Assembly (NCBI RefSeq): GCF_003369915.1
Contig: NW_022881647.1
Coordinates: 1,116,001 to 1,180,000 of the forward strand
Length of the DNA: 64,000 nt
Source: Drosophila miranda
Taxonomy: Eukaryota > Arthropoda > Insecta > Diptera > Drosophilidae
Reading direction: 5' to 3'
Shown: positions 1 to 10,751 of the stretch, one piece after another
How the letters are laid out: the number at the start of each line of letters is the position of its first letter
Position numbering within the stretch: position 1 is the stretch's first letter
Notes under the pieces: generated by a model
Databases searched by the model: none
Told to the model about the DNA's origin: nothing
What the model saw: only the letters and a program-made list of their open reading frames with translations
Position numbers and translations under genes: made by a program

Positions 1-1500
1 AACAGTTAGTGCGAATGATTTCCAAAGGCCATCATGCTCTCCGGATCGTGGAGGAGCCGGATTTTAAGAAGCTGATAGAGGACGTTTCAAATTGCCCTGG
101 ATATAAGTTGCCCACACGTAAAACGCTGTCTAATGTGCTACTTCCAAATATACACAGTGAGTTAATTGCCAATGTGAAAGAGAAGATAGCATCTACATCT
201 AGAGTTTGTCTCACAACTGATGGATGGACATCGCTCACCAATGAGAGTTAAATAGCTGTAACCGCACACTTCATAGACAAGACGAATATGGAACTATCTT
301 CGCATATGCTAGCTTGTGAAGCGTTCGGTGAGAGCACACAAGCCTCAATCTTTGCTCTTTTCTTCAGAGTGTTGCAGCTGATTGGAAAATTGAAGATAAA
401 ATTACTGCAATTGCATCAGACAATGCTGCCAATATCGTATCAGCGATTAAAATTGGAAATTGGCGCCATATTCCATGCTTTGCCCACACTTTGAACATCA
501 TTGTACAGAAGCACTGGACCAATTGACAGTGTAAGGGTCAAAGCAAAGGCAATTGTAGAATTTTTCAATCGCAGCTCATCCGGATTCAAGAAGCTCAAAA
601 AAATTAATAGCCAATTAAATCTTCCCGACCTTAAGCTGACACAAGATGTGCCTACACGTTGGAAACTCAACATACAAAATGTTTCAGCGCTTGTCTATTT
701 TAAAAAATGCAGTTTATGGTGGTCATTTCCCTTCTACGCCCTGAACTAGTACTGACCCAGGCAGAATGGAAATTATTGATGTGTGTATTGCCAGTGCTGA
801 AGCCATTTTCTGAAATAACAACTGAAATTTCAGCAGAGAAATATTCACCTTATCAAAGGTTATTATAATGGCTACATTGCTGCATCAATCCATAGCCAAA
901 GCTATTCCAAAAGATGATTTTCTACGGGCAGTCGTAGAAAAACTCAAAGAGCAGTTGACCGTACGTTTTGGGGATTTGGAAAATAATATTTTGTATGCAG
1001 AGAGCACCATACTAGACCCAAGATTTTAAAAAAACGGGGTTTTAGGTCCGATGAATGCTATGAAAAAAACAGTTGCAGCTCTACAATGTAAGATCGCTCA
1101 AACGGGGTTGATTGATAATGTTGCTGATGATCTATCTGTCTTCACAAATCGAAACCGTCAAAACGTCGCCAACCAAAAGTGGCATTTGGGACGAGTATGA
1201 CAAGCAGTATAACCAAATAACAAAGCCAAGCTGTAACACGGCTGCTGCCATTAGAGAGGTAGATAAATACCTAGCAGAGAGAACATCAAAGAAAGCAGGA
1301 CCCTTTGATCTGGTGGACGCAGCGAAAAAAATGTATATCCACGACTATACGAATATGCGTTGAAACGTCTTTGTTTGGTGGCCACGTCGGTGCCATGTGA
1401 GCGCCTATTTTCTGCAGCAGGAGAAATAGTCCGCAAAAGACGAACGCTTTTGACGCCCAATAAGGTTGAAAGCCTTATGTTTTTACATAATAATATGTGA
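1..1500 (+). pseudogene. hAT-family transposase remnant
   Basis: Pieces of a hAT (Ac/hobo/ZBED-like) transposase lie in several frames of the plus strand. The first 80 codons (9-251) contain the typical central stretch ending in CLTTDGWTS. A second piece (1112-1363) carries REVDKYLAER. The last piece (about 1364-1499) holds the hAT C-terminal dimerisation motif SVPCERLFSAAGEIVRKRR and ends at a TGA at 1497-1499. In the family this C-terminal block mediates transposase dimerisation beside the RNase-H-like catalytic core. The frame is broken repeatedly by stops and shifts (for example after 251 and between 749 and 1112), so no functional protein is made. The 5' end is cut by the window edge, and I could not find terminal inverted repeats or a target duplication. 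Family assignment is firm; the subfamily is not known. Confidence 0.85.
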
Positions 1501-1760
1501 AATACTTAAAAATGGTGTGTATTTTATAGGTTTTAAAATTTATAATGGACAACATAAGTAAAATTGATTATTGTTTTTTCAACCCCGACTTCTAAAACAT
1601 AAAAATGGAAAACGAGATACTCAATTGAAACTGTTGGTTGTGTCCTAACGATATCAAGTACTAAGTACGAATTAAAATAAATTTAAGAAGTTAAAACGTC
1701 AATGAATTGTAGTGCATTATTTACATATAAGCTTAAAACTAGATATTGAGACTTTTTAAA

Positions 1761-2030
1761 ATTGAACTAAGAACAAAAAGACCGATAAACAAAACAGGCC
1801 AAAGAACAAAAAGAACGAATTAAAGGGACAATGAAAAAAAAAGAACGATGAACAAAAAAGAACGATGAACAAAAAAGAACGAACGGAAAAGAACGATGAA
1901 CAAAAAAGAACGATGAACAAAAAAAGAACAATGAACGAAAAAGAACGAATAAGATGAACAAAAAGGAACGAACTAAAAGAACGACTTAGTTCACTGCATA
2001 AAAATGAACGAACGAACTTATTCAGTAAAT
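1761..2030. repeat. A-rich tandem repeat, (AAAAAAGAACGATGAAC)-like
   Basis: About 270 bp of imperfect tandem copies of a 10-17 bp unit built from AAAAAGAACGA and AAAAAAGAACGATGAAC, read on the plus strand. It lies between the end of the hAT remnant and the 5'-truncated start of the first CR1-like element. It could be a satellite-like expansion or the tail of another element. Nothing coding is seen in it. Confidence 0.85.
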
Positions 2031-2564
2031 TGAACGATGTTTACACTACTCCGCGGGAACTGCAAGTGCCAACCGTCACTCTCAGCCGTGCGCCGCCGAA
2101 AAACTGACTCCGACCACTCCAAGTGTGCAGCAGTTGATCTCGTTTGCCACTCCAAGGGCAACGACAGCTGCTGGCCGAATTCATCGCCTCGGAGAATGTG
2201 CAGTCAAGTACGTCTGCAAGCGTCCGTGTCCGTGGTGTCCGCAAGTTCGCTAGTTGTCCCGTCTATCCCGATCCGACCAGTAAATAGACGTTCCGGACCT
2301 CCGGATATTGCCACCACAGGTACTAGGCCTGTGGTGACTAAACCACTGTGGGAGTCCCTCCAAAACGACAAGTTTTTGTTTCACGGCTGGCCCTGACCTC
2401 ACATCTAATGATGTAATTGCTTTTATTCAAAGCAAAATAAAAGCCATGGGTTTAAAGGTGGAGAAATTTAACTTCTCTTATGCAGGGAGATAGCCTCGTT
2501 TAAGATAAGCATCTCCCCAACTCAATTTGACACCATTTGCTCCGCCAAATTTTGGCCGGAGCAT

Positions 2565-3446
2565 TTGGTGGTGAAGGAGTTTAAGGCTAAGAAGAAGAAT
2601 AGGCCCCCATATCCCTTCCAAATCTTTTCCAGTGTGCCACCCTCAACCTCAACTTCCTCTTCCTCAACTTCCCGTCTTGCTTCCACCTTTCCAAAAAAAC
2701 TAACTTCTCTTTTAGTAACCTATCAGAATGTAAGTGGCTTGCGTAGTAAGCTCAGCATTCTTTTCCGGGATAGTGTTGCATTTGCTTCCCACGTTATTGT
2801 GTTTACTGAAACCTGGTTAAAGCCGGACATTCTTAGCTCCGAGGTTTTGGCAGGTCGGTACACAACTTTTAGAAAGGACCGTTCGTCTCGACGTGCAGGG
2901 AGGTTCTAAAGGGGGGTGTGTAAAACTGATTTCTTCCCGCTTTCGCTATATTCATTACTTGCTCGTATATCCCACCTTCTTTCGGATATTTCAATTTATG
3001 AGCAGCACTTGTCCGCTTTAACCGCTGTTTCTTCTCGCTATCTTGATAAAGATCGTATGATAGTTCTTGGTGACTTCAACTTGCCAGGAACTGTTTGGTC
3101 TTCGGTAAACGAGTCTAGTATTCCTATTGCCCATGTCACGACATGACTTTGTTGACGGCTTGCTTGACCTATCCCTGTCTCAAGTCAACCAAATGAAAAA
3201 TTCTTGGGTCGATTGCTTGATCTGTGCTTTGTACCGGATCCGACCATAGTGTTGTTAACCCGAGCCCTTCCGCTCACTATACCTGAAGACGCCTACCACC
3301 CTACTTTCGATTTCGATTGGATCGGTCGAGTAGGCTGCCCGAACGTGTCCGCTGCTTTCCGTAAAGCCGAGTTTTGCGAAGCTTAATAACCTCATTAGGG
3401 ATTTTGATTGGTCCGCTTTGTACTTGTGCACAGATGTCATTAAAAG
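2565..3446 (+). pseudogene. CR1-like copy 1: end of ORF1 and start of the endonuclease domain
   Basis: The 2565-2909 frame joins the end of ORF1 (VVKEFKAKKKNRPP) to the start of the apurinic-like endonuclease (LVTYQNVSGLRSKL, VIVFTETWLKPDILSSE). A second frame (2916-3146) holds the endonuclease block with DRMIVLGDFNLPGTVW, and a third (3204-3386) continues with GRLLDLCFVPDPTIVLL. In this class of element the endonuclease nicks target DNA to prime reverse transcription. Three frame changes in 900 bp, compared with the same stretch at 43.3-44.1 kb, show that the copy is dead. Confidence 0.8.
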
Positions 3447-3456
3447 GCACAAACAT

Positions 3457-4080
3457 TTTTATACCGATACTCAAAATGAGTATTGGGGTATATTAGATTT
3501 GTGGTAAAAGTGGATGTGTGTAACGTCCAGAAGGAATCGTTTCCGACCCCATAAAGTATATATATTCTTGATCAGCATCAATAGCCGAGTCGATTGAGCC
3601 ATGTCTGTCTGTCCGTCTGTCCGTCCCCTTCAGCGCCTAGTGCTCAAAGACTATAAGAGCTTTAGAGCAACGATGTTTTGGATCCAGACTTCTGTGCTAT
3701 GTCACTGCTACAAAAATATTTCAAAACTTCGCCCCGCCCACTTCCGCCCCCACAAAGGACGAAAATCTGTGGCATCCACAATTTTAAAGATATGAGAAAA
3801 CCAAAAACGTAGAATTGTAAGATAATGACCATATCTATCATATTGCTAAATCTGGATCAGATCAGATCATTTTTATAGCCAATAGGAACAAATCAATTTG
3901 CAGTGGCTACGCAGCGCCCGACGTCACGCTCAGACTGATTTTCTGTCTCTCTCGCACGCACTCTTTGTCGTGTCGTTTAATATTAGCGGCGTCTGCCGGA
4001 GGAGAGCCATACTGACTTAGTATCGGGTATAACCGTAGAGTTGCGGTGTCCGCAGCAACTCACAACGTTCCCCCTCGTTT
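3457..4080 (+). mobile_element. DINE-1/ISY-like Helentron, short form (0.62 kb)
   Basis: It starts with ATACCGATACTCAAAATGAG, includes the family core (CCCCATAAAGTATATATATT, a GTCTGTCCGTC-type microsatellite) and ends with the TAACCGTAGAGTTGCGG hairpin and CCCCCTCGTTT. The CR1 sequence on either side is continuous when the insert is removed: copy 2 of the CR1 element is unoccupied at this place. Insertion was in an oligo-T run and no target duplication is visible, as expected of Helentrons. The central half of the long form is missing. Non-autonomous; it encodes nothing. Confidence 0.9.
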
Positions 4081-5580
4081 ACAATGCTCTTGGCGGTTTT
4101 TCGATTCTTGTGTCCCGCTTTCTTGTCCGACTAGATCTGGAAAACCCCCTTGGTTTACCAAAGAGTTATCCAGTCTAAAAAAACTTAAATCAAGACTTTA
4201 TAAAATATTTCAAGAAGTGGGTTCTCCTACTTCTCACTCTCGCTATGTAATAGCTCGGTCAAACTTTTCAGTTCTTAATGCTCAATGCTATAAGAACTAC
4301 CTATCTCGATGCAGGATACGTTTTTCTCAGGACCCTAAACAGTTTTACTGCTTCGTAAAACAGTAAGCATAGAACGTCCGCACACCCATCCTCGCTATCA
4401 TTTTGTAATACGTCGGCATATAATGATCAGGCAATTGCCGATCTTTTTGCCCAATTCTTCCAAACCACCTATTCTGAGGAAAGCTACTCTGGTCATCCGT
4501 ACCCATACGGTTTACCGAGGTCGAACGGCATTTTCAGTCCCTTGTTAAAATGAATGTTCCCTACTTCATGATCTTCGACTAGTTAAGCCGGTGTTTTCAC
4601 CGGGTCCAGACGGGGTTCCAGGTTGTGTACTCAGGGTACTGCGCGGAGGCTCTGTGTGGACCTTTGCTTAAACTATTCACCCTATCATTGATTCTTCTTG
4701 CTTCCCCCCGATCTGGAAGGAATCGTTTATAATTCCTCTCCATAAAAAAGGTAGCAAGTCTGATGCAAAAAATTATAGAGGTATAGCAAAGTTATCCGCT
4801 ATTCCTAAAATGTTTGAGAAGGTTTTTAACTCCGCACTTGCAACATCTCTGCAAGTCACTTATATCTCCAACTCAGCATGGATTTATAAGGCGGCGATCA
4901 ACCACCACGAACTTGTTAGAGTTTACCTCTTTCATTATTAAAGGCTTTCAATGTAACTTACAAATGGATGTTATTTACACCGACTTTAGTAAAGCATTCG
5001 ACTCTGTAAACCATTTCCCTTTTAGCGCATAAACTTGACCTTTTAGGGTTTCCGCCCAACCTCCTGAGATGGATTTCTAGCTATCTTTGTTCTAGGTCTC
5101 AAAGAGTCCTCTTCAAAAACTCCCTCTCTTTACCAGTAAAGGTTTCTTCGGGAGTACCACAAGGCAGCCATTTAGGCCCCTTACTCTTCGCACTCTTTAT
5201 TAATGACTTGCCTTCAGTATTAACATACTCTCGAGTACTTATGTATGCGGATGATGTTAAACTCTGTGTCCAGTACAAGGACATTTCATTTCATTCTCGC
5301 TTGCAATCCGATCTCAATAACTTTCAGTCATGGTGTTGTGCAAACTTGTTACACCTTAATGCCTCGAAATGCAAAGTTATGACATTTCATCGTTCTAGCC
5401 CTTTGTTGGCTCCCTACACCCTATTTGGTGGTTCTCTTGAGAGAATTACCCTGGTGGATGATCTGGGTGTTATGTTAGACCCAAGTTAAAGTTTTCCGAA
5501 CACATTTTTACCATGGTAAATAAGGCCATGGGCGTGCTTGGGTTTATAAAGAGGTGGTCAAAGGAATTTGACGACCCCTA
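4081..5580 (+). pseudogene. CR1-like copy 1: reverse transcriptase region
   Basis: Broken frames continue the ORF2 of the element after the Helentron. They include a linker (4046-4366, WFTKELSSLKKLKSRLYKIF), the RT palm motif with FSKAFDSVNH (4814-5032) and the catalytic YADD box with DVKLCVQYKD (5208-5489). RT copies the element RNA at the nicked target. Shifts occur near 4370, 4550, 5020 and 5485. The reading stops abruptly at 5580, where the LOA-like element begins, and resumes at 10752. Confidence 0.85.
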
Positions 5581-5639
5581 TGTATGAACCGTCGCGGGAG
5601 TGTTTAGGTGGTTTTAAAGTCTCCGAGAATCGAGGTGTT

Positions 5640-6562
5640 TTAGCATAGGCCAGCAGTTCCTGTGGCGTCCTTTTGGAGGCATCTTCCAGTGATGCCAACA
5701 CTGGGGCGCCCAGTATCTCCTCCTTGCCCTTGAGAGAGCCGGACAGTAGCAGATGAGATGTTCCAGGTTTCAATAGCCCCAGGTTCATCACATTTCCTAC
5801 AACTGTCTCTGTTGGTGATGCCTAGCTTGGCTGCATGTGCAGCAGCCAGACAGTGACCTGTAAGTATTCCCACTAGCAATCTACAGTCCTTTCGTGGTAG
5901 GTGCAGTAGGTAGTGGCTAAGTTTCTCGTTGCGCTCCTTGCACATTATCTTCGAGGTTCTGCAGGTGGTGGTACTCCTCCACCTGCTATCAGTCTGTGCT
6001 CTAGCCTGCTTCTATAGATCGCCTTGCAGCGTTCTGAGGGAGACAGGCACGTTCTCGGTTCTCCTATTCTCCAGCCCGACGCCTTCCTTAGCTAGTACGT
6101 CCGCCGCTTCGTTTCCTTCGATGCCCTGGTGGCTGGGAACCCAATAGATCCGCACTGTCTTTGTCGTGCTTAGGATGTCTAATGCCTCCCTGCTCGCCAA
6201 GACACTTCTGGAACTGACCGCGGACGACTGCATGGATCTTATCGCCGCTTGGCTGTCGACGAATAGGTTGACCGCATCGTGTGCTCGTTCTGTTAGGAGA
6301 GCGACCTCCGCTGCCTTCCCGATGGCAAAAACTTCTGCCTGGAATATGCTGCATTGGTCCGGTAGCTTATACGACAGCCTTATCTCAGGTCTGTACAGTA
6401 TAGGCCCGCTCCTACTCCTCCTTCCATCTTGGAGCCGTCTGTGTATATATTGAGGTGCTCAGTTTGGTCCCTTCCAATTTTCCAGTCTTCAGGTCCCAAA
6501 GATGTGGTTGTTTTGACGTCAAGGCAAGTTTGGGGGGTCATGTAATCAGTTGATCTGGTCAT
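5640..6562 (-). pseudogene. LOA-like element: RNase H domain and C-terminal knuckle
   Basis: Minus-strand frames carry the RNase H signatures LNIYTDGSKMEGGVGAGLY (6380-6562) and IYWVPSHQGIEGNEAADVLA (6012-6233). These contain the first catalytic Asp (YTDGS) and the late GNExAD block of the fold. After them comes a Cys/His-rich tail (RDSCRKCDEPGAIET, within 5640-5945) of the kind that ends many LOA/I/R1-group ORF2 proteins. RNase H would remove the RNA strand during cDNA synthesis. The middle of the domain is split among three frames. Confidence 0.85.
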
Positions 6563-7630
6563 GTCCCTGCCAATTGAACTGTGCCCGTATCCTTGTATGG
6601 ATAGGTTTCCTGATGCTATAAGGCGTTGTGCTGCCTTTCCCGCAATCAGGCGAGCGTGAATGTCCAGGGGTCGATTCCGAGTATAGTTTCGAGTGCTTTT
6701 GTTGGGTTGACCTCAGCGCCCCTGTAATACAGAGCAGAGCCTGTCGCTGAGTCTTTTCCATAAGCTTATGGTATGTCTTCTTTTCAATAGCCTGCCACCA
6801 CACTAAGGCTCCATACAGCAGATTTGGTCGCACCACCGAGATGTAGATCCAGTGCATTAGAGCAGGTGAAAGCCACATGTGCTGCTGAGCATCTTCTTGG
6901 ATGCATAAAGCGCGATGGTAGCCTTCGTTACCCTTTCCACTACATTGGGCCTCCATGCCAGCTTGCTGTCCAGTACTGTGCCTAGGTATTTCACTGTGAT
7001 TTTGGAGTCAGCCTAGTTTGGTCAATTTTCGGGGGGTCCATATCGGTACCTTGTACCTCTTGGTAAAGAGGATGAGGTCCGTCTTGTCCGCGTTGATACT
7101 GAGTCGTACCTCTTCCGCCCACTCACGTATCTCCCTAAATGTACGTTCCATTATGGAGCTGAGGGTCGATGGACATACACCCGTAAGAAGTATGCTTATG
7201 TCATCTGCATAGGCTGTTATTTTTGGGGCCTTCCTTTCAAATCTCTTAACGAGGTCGTCGACCACCAAATTCCACAGTAGTGGCGATAGGACTCCACCTT
7301 GAGGTGTGCCTCTGTGTGCCCCCTTTACCATGGAAGCGGTGCCCCACTCCGATTGCACCGGTCTACAACTTAGGAGGTTTTTGATCCAGACGTTGATTGC
7401 AGGGTGTATGTTATTCGCTTCTAGGCGACTTGTTATTGCGGTTGTTGCCACGTTGTTGAATGCTCCTGAGATGTCCACAAATGCTCCAAAGCATACTTTT
7501 TGTTGTGAAGGGCGCTCTCGATGGTGGCTACTAGCGAGTGTAGTGCCGTCTCCACTGATTTCCCCTTGGTGTAGGCGTGTTGGTTTTTTGACATCAGTCC
7601 CCCTACCTCATTCCTGATGTGTAAATCCAA
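6546..7630 (-). pseudogene. LOA-like element: reverse transcriptase domain
   Basis: The longest piece (7008-7478, 156 codons) contains MDISGAFNNV, GTPQGGVLSPLLWNLVVDDL and the catalytic box ITAYADDISIL, in the usual order for a non-LTR RT. It is preceded by 7433-7630 (HAYTKGKSVETALHSLV) and followed by the thumb/connection stretch ISVVRPNLLYGALVWW (6546-6956). It would reverse-transcribe the element RNA. Frame changes near 7010 and 7440 break it. Confidence 0.9.
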
Positions 7631-8060
7631 CAGCTTTTTTTAGTGTTTTTAGTAGAAAGGAGGTAAGGCTTATCGGTCTGTAATCCTTGGGACTCACGTG
7701 GCTGCACTTTCCTGCCTTAGGGAGGAAGACAACCCTCGAGGTTCTCCATTGGATGGGGATATAGCCCGTATTTAGGCATGCTGAGTATATTGCGAGGAGC
7801 CATGGGTAATAACCTTTTTGGTCAACTGCATCATGGCTGGGAATATCCCGTCCAGTCCTGGTGCTTTTATGGCGCGAAGGAGTCTATGGCTCAGTGGATT
7901 CTCTTAGTGGTTAACAGACCTATTGGGGGGTGCTGTTCCTCAGTTGCTAGGTCCTGATGCTCCTTGGCGTCAGTGACCTCGGTGCATCCAGGGAAGTTCG
8001 CCTCCTTTAGTGCTGTTAGGGCTTCTTTACTGCCCTCTGTCCACTGTCCGTTGTCTAGTT

Positions 8061-8940
8061 TTAGTTAGCTCTGTACTGTGGGCTGCTTTGAGAGCAGCTT
8101 CCGGAGCCTAGCGGTTTCGGGCACTTTCTCAATGTTGGAGCAGAAGTTTCTCCACGAGTTCCTTTGTGCCTTACGTATTTCCTTCTTGTAGCTCCTAAGT
8201 AGGATTTTATATTCCTCATTGACAATCTCTTCGTTCGCTTGTTTGGCGATCTTGAAGAATTCCTTGAGGTTGTTCCTTTGGAGAGAGAGATCTCGGTTCC
8301 ACCAGAGTGGCTTGGACCTCCTCTTCGTTCTCGAGGGTTTGCACGATGCATGGTAGGCGTTCAGTAACTCGTTGGATAGGGTCTTTAGGGACTTCTCTAT
8401 GTCCTCCGCGGATTTCACTGAGCCCGGATTCGCGAGTTTCGAAGTAACAGTCTTTTTTAAACTTTACCCAGTTTGTGTTTCGGGGGTTTCTATAGACTGT
8501 TATCTTCGAAGAGTGTTTGAATTCGCACTTAAACTGAATGTACTTATGGTCTGAGAAGGATGGTCTTTCGAGGACTCTCCAGTCAGATACCAAGGTACTC
8601 TTTCCCGTGACAAGAGTTAGGTCTAGCACGTTTGACGAGGTGGACCCACGAAGGTGTGTTCCTCCCCCACGTTTGCTACATCTAAGTTAGTGGATAAGAT
8701 AAAGTCTAGGAGCGACTCACCTCTATCGTTGGTGTCAGGGCTTCCCCACACATTGTGATGGGCGTTGGCGTCTGCACCGATGAGGAGTTGGAGATTTTTG
8801 GAGCCGGCTTCTGTCACCTAAGTTCTTCCGGCGGTATGGGCCTGTCGTGTGCCATGTAGCAGGAAGCTGCCATTAGGCGCTTTTCCTCGCTCTCCAGCAT
8901 CACCACCGTCAGGTCATCCGTGCTGTAATGAGACATAAGA
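8061..8940 (-). pseudogene. LOA-like element: endonuclease region
   Basis: Minus-strand frames at 8623-8817 (LLIGADANAHHNVWGS, a GDxNxH-like block of the AP-type endonuclease) and 8216-8629 (MLDLTLVTGKSTLVSDWRVL, PSFSDHKYIQF, which holds the SDH catalytic motif) form the endonuclease domain. The linker to the RT (SKPLWWNRDLSLQRNNLKEF) lies at 8065-8418. The frame changes at about 8625, within the stretch that should join these blocks. Confidence 0.85.
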
Positions 8941-9119
8941 TGAGCATGGATTCCCTTCCGTACGAGTACGGCGGTTCTGTTCCTGCTCCTAATACCTGTA
9001 ATTTGAGGACTTTAGTCCGGCCACAGAGTTGCCTGACGCAATCCACGGCTCCTGGACTAAAGCTATGTCGGCGGGCCCTTGCTCCATGGCAATGAGGAGC
9101 TCCGCCGACGCTACCTTGC

Positions 9120-10490
9120 TTTTATGGAGATTGAGTTGCAGCACCCTTAGTGTCATGGGTGGCTAACTCAACCTCGCACGACGGGTTGACTATGATTGTC
9201 AGGTCACCGTCACCGTCCTCCTCCTCCTCCGAGTCGTCCAGCGCAAGACCCTGGGCGGCCTCCACTATGGTCTCCAGACCTAGGTCCTTCTCGACCTCCT
9301 GCCTGGAGGCTGTGCGCATCTTTATTCCTCGGGGTGGCGCTTTTTTCAGCCGTAGGTATACGCTACCTACGCCCCACGCCATCTTCCCGAACTTGGGATA
9401 CAGGATGTCCTCCGCCACCTTGCTGATCTGGAGGATCACGATCTGGCCCCCTCGTTGGGTAGTGGGCTACCGGAATGCTGAACCTTCCAATCAGCCGTTG
9501 GCACGTCCGGATTTTGCCTCTGCAGCAGCTTCAGTGCTCGCTCCCCCTAGACAGCAATGGGAAGAGCACCTTCGCCTTTGGTATGGACGGGATCAGCTCC
9601 CTGTCTACCACCTCCAGCTTGGCCCCCTCCCACAGAGCTTCCAGTAGGGGCACCTTCTGCACCAGCCACTGCCGCGTTGGGTCGTCGTTGCACTTGAGGA
9701 TTTTGACCCCGTTCAGCCATCCCGCTCCATCGAACGTGGGCATGGGAGCGCTAGGGTCCTCCTCCATTCGCTGAGAACAGTGCCTCGACGAGCTGCGCGT
9801 GGACTAACTTCCACTGCGCCGCCGTCATCTTCCCGTTCTCATCGCTGCGATCGATCAAGGCCACAATGAGATGTCTCTTGGACACCTCGCTCATGGCCTT
9901 CTGCCTCGGCTTCCTCGTCTTCGGCTGGGGGGTGGCAACCTTGGGCCCGCGTTGCCGCTTGCTCGCCGGAGTGTCTTTGGCAGCACTCTCGATCGAGCGT
10001 TGCCTCTTGGTGGCCAACATCTCCTCCAACTTGTTGGGCGAATCCACCGTTTGTTGCCTTCATCTGCGGCAACTGCGCGTAGTATTCGCGGCCCTCCTGT
10101 ACCCGTACCTTGAGGGCCGCCTTATACTGAGCTTTTGCCTTCATCCCCTCCCTGGAACGCTTCGGCCCTTCCCTACGCAGGGAGCTGGTACCTGGTTCCG
10201 GCGAGCGGAGAAGGCTTTCCTCTTCGGTCTTGCTAAGGGATAGCACGCTCTCCAGTCCGAGTCTGCATCGACAACGGCACCCGCGCGGCTCACCCTGCAA
10301 CGCGTCGTTTTTTGTGCAGTAGTATTACAACTGACATGACCTGCTCCGCCATGCCCGAGGTGTGACCGCTGGCGACACGCAGAGAGGATTGCTCCTCCCC
10401 GTGCCCGCCGGTGGTAGCAGTCACGCTTTCCACCGACGTTTGGGTTGACATCCCAACCCGTGTTTGCTCCTTATCTACCTCCATATTTGG
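9120..10490 (-). pseudogene. LOA-like element: ORF1 (gag-like)
   Basis: Frames at 10290-10484, 9751-10047, 9531-9767 and 9122-9439 together form a gag-like ORF1. A Lys/Arg/Pro-rich segment (ASKRQRGPKVATPQPKTRKP) is followed by a globular stretch with GWLNGVKILKCNDDPTRQW and an acidic tail (DSEEEEDGDGDLT). I did not see a CCHC knuckle in ORF1. In the family this protein binds the RNA and forms the RNP. At least four frame changes are present. A shared ancestry with Bilbo-type gag is inferred from position and composition only. Confidence 0.65.
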
Positions 10491-10632
10491 CCCGAAGGTC
10501 CATGCCGGCTAATGTTTTTCGGGGGACCACCCCCTAGCGTTTTATGCCTGGCCGCCAGGCACCTCTAGCCATGGCCTTGGTTCAGTTCCCCCGACTTTAG
10601 ATCGGGAAGACGATGGACCATAGCCTTAGCTA

Positions 10633-10698
10633 GACACTGCATTACCCCGGTCAAGGCAAGCGACAGTGCATTATCCTCGCCCGGGATAATGCAGTGTC
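10633..10698. repeat. Inverted repeat/hairpin in the LOA-like 5' leader
   Basis: GACAGTGCATTATCC at 10662-10676 pairs with GGATAATGCAGTGTC at 10684-10698 (14 of 15 positions; 7-nt loop). A further upstream copy, GACACTGCATTA at 10633-10644, pairs perfectly with the last 12 bases. The leader RNA could therefore form either of two exclusive stems. It lies upstream of ORF1. Confidence 0.85.
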
Positions 10699-10751
10699 CA
10701 TTGCCCAGCCGGCACCCTCGTGGAGGGTTCAGCTAGAGGTTTTTGCCAGCC

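Larger units (their letters stand above)
5581..10751 (-). mobile_element. LOA-like non-LTR retrotransposon (Bilbo/TRIM type), nested in CR1 copy 1
   Basis: A 5.2-kb element read right to left: structured 5' leader (10.5-10.75 kb), ORF1/gag (about 10.49-9.12 kb), then ORF2 with endonuclease, reverse transcriptase, RNase H and a C-terminal Cys-rich knuckle. An RNase H domain in ORF2 together with this RT type points to the LOA or I group; LOA elements (Bilbo, TRIM) are known from obscura-group flies. Both junctions with the CR1 host element can be placed to within a few bases by comparison with the second CR1 copy. Many frameshifts make it inactive. The clade call rests on pattern recognition, not on a tree. 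Confidence 0.8.

Noticed and set aside
9150..9647. 165-codon plus-strand open frame
   Set aside because: It is the antisense shadow of the LOA-like ORF1.
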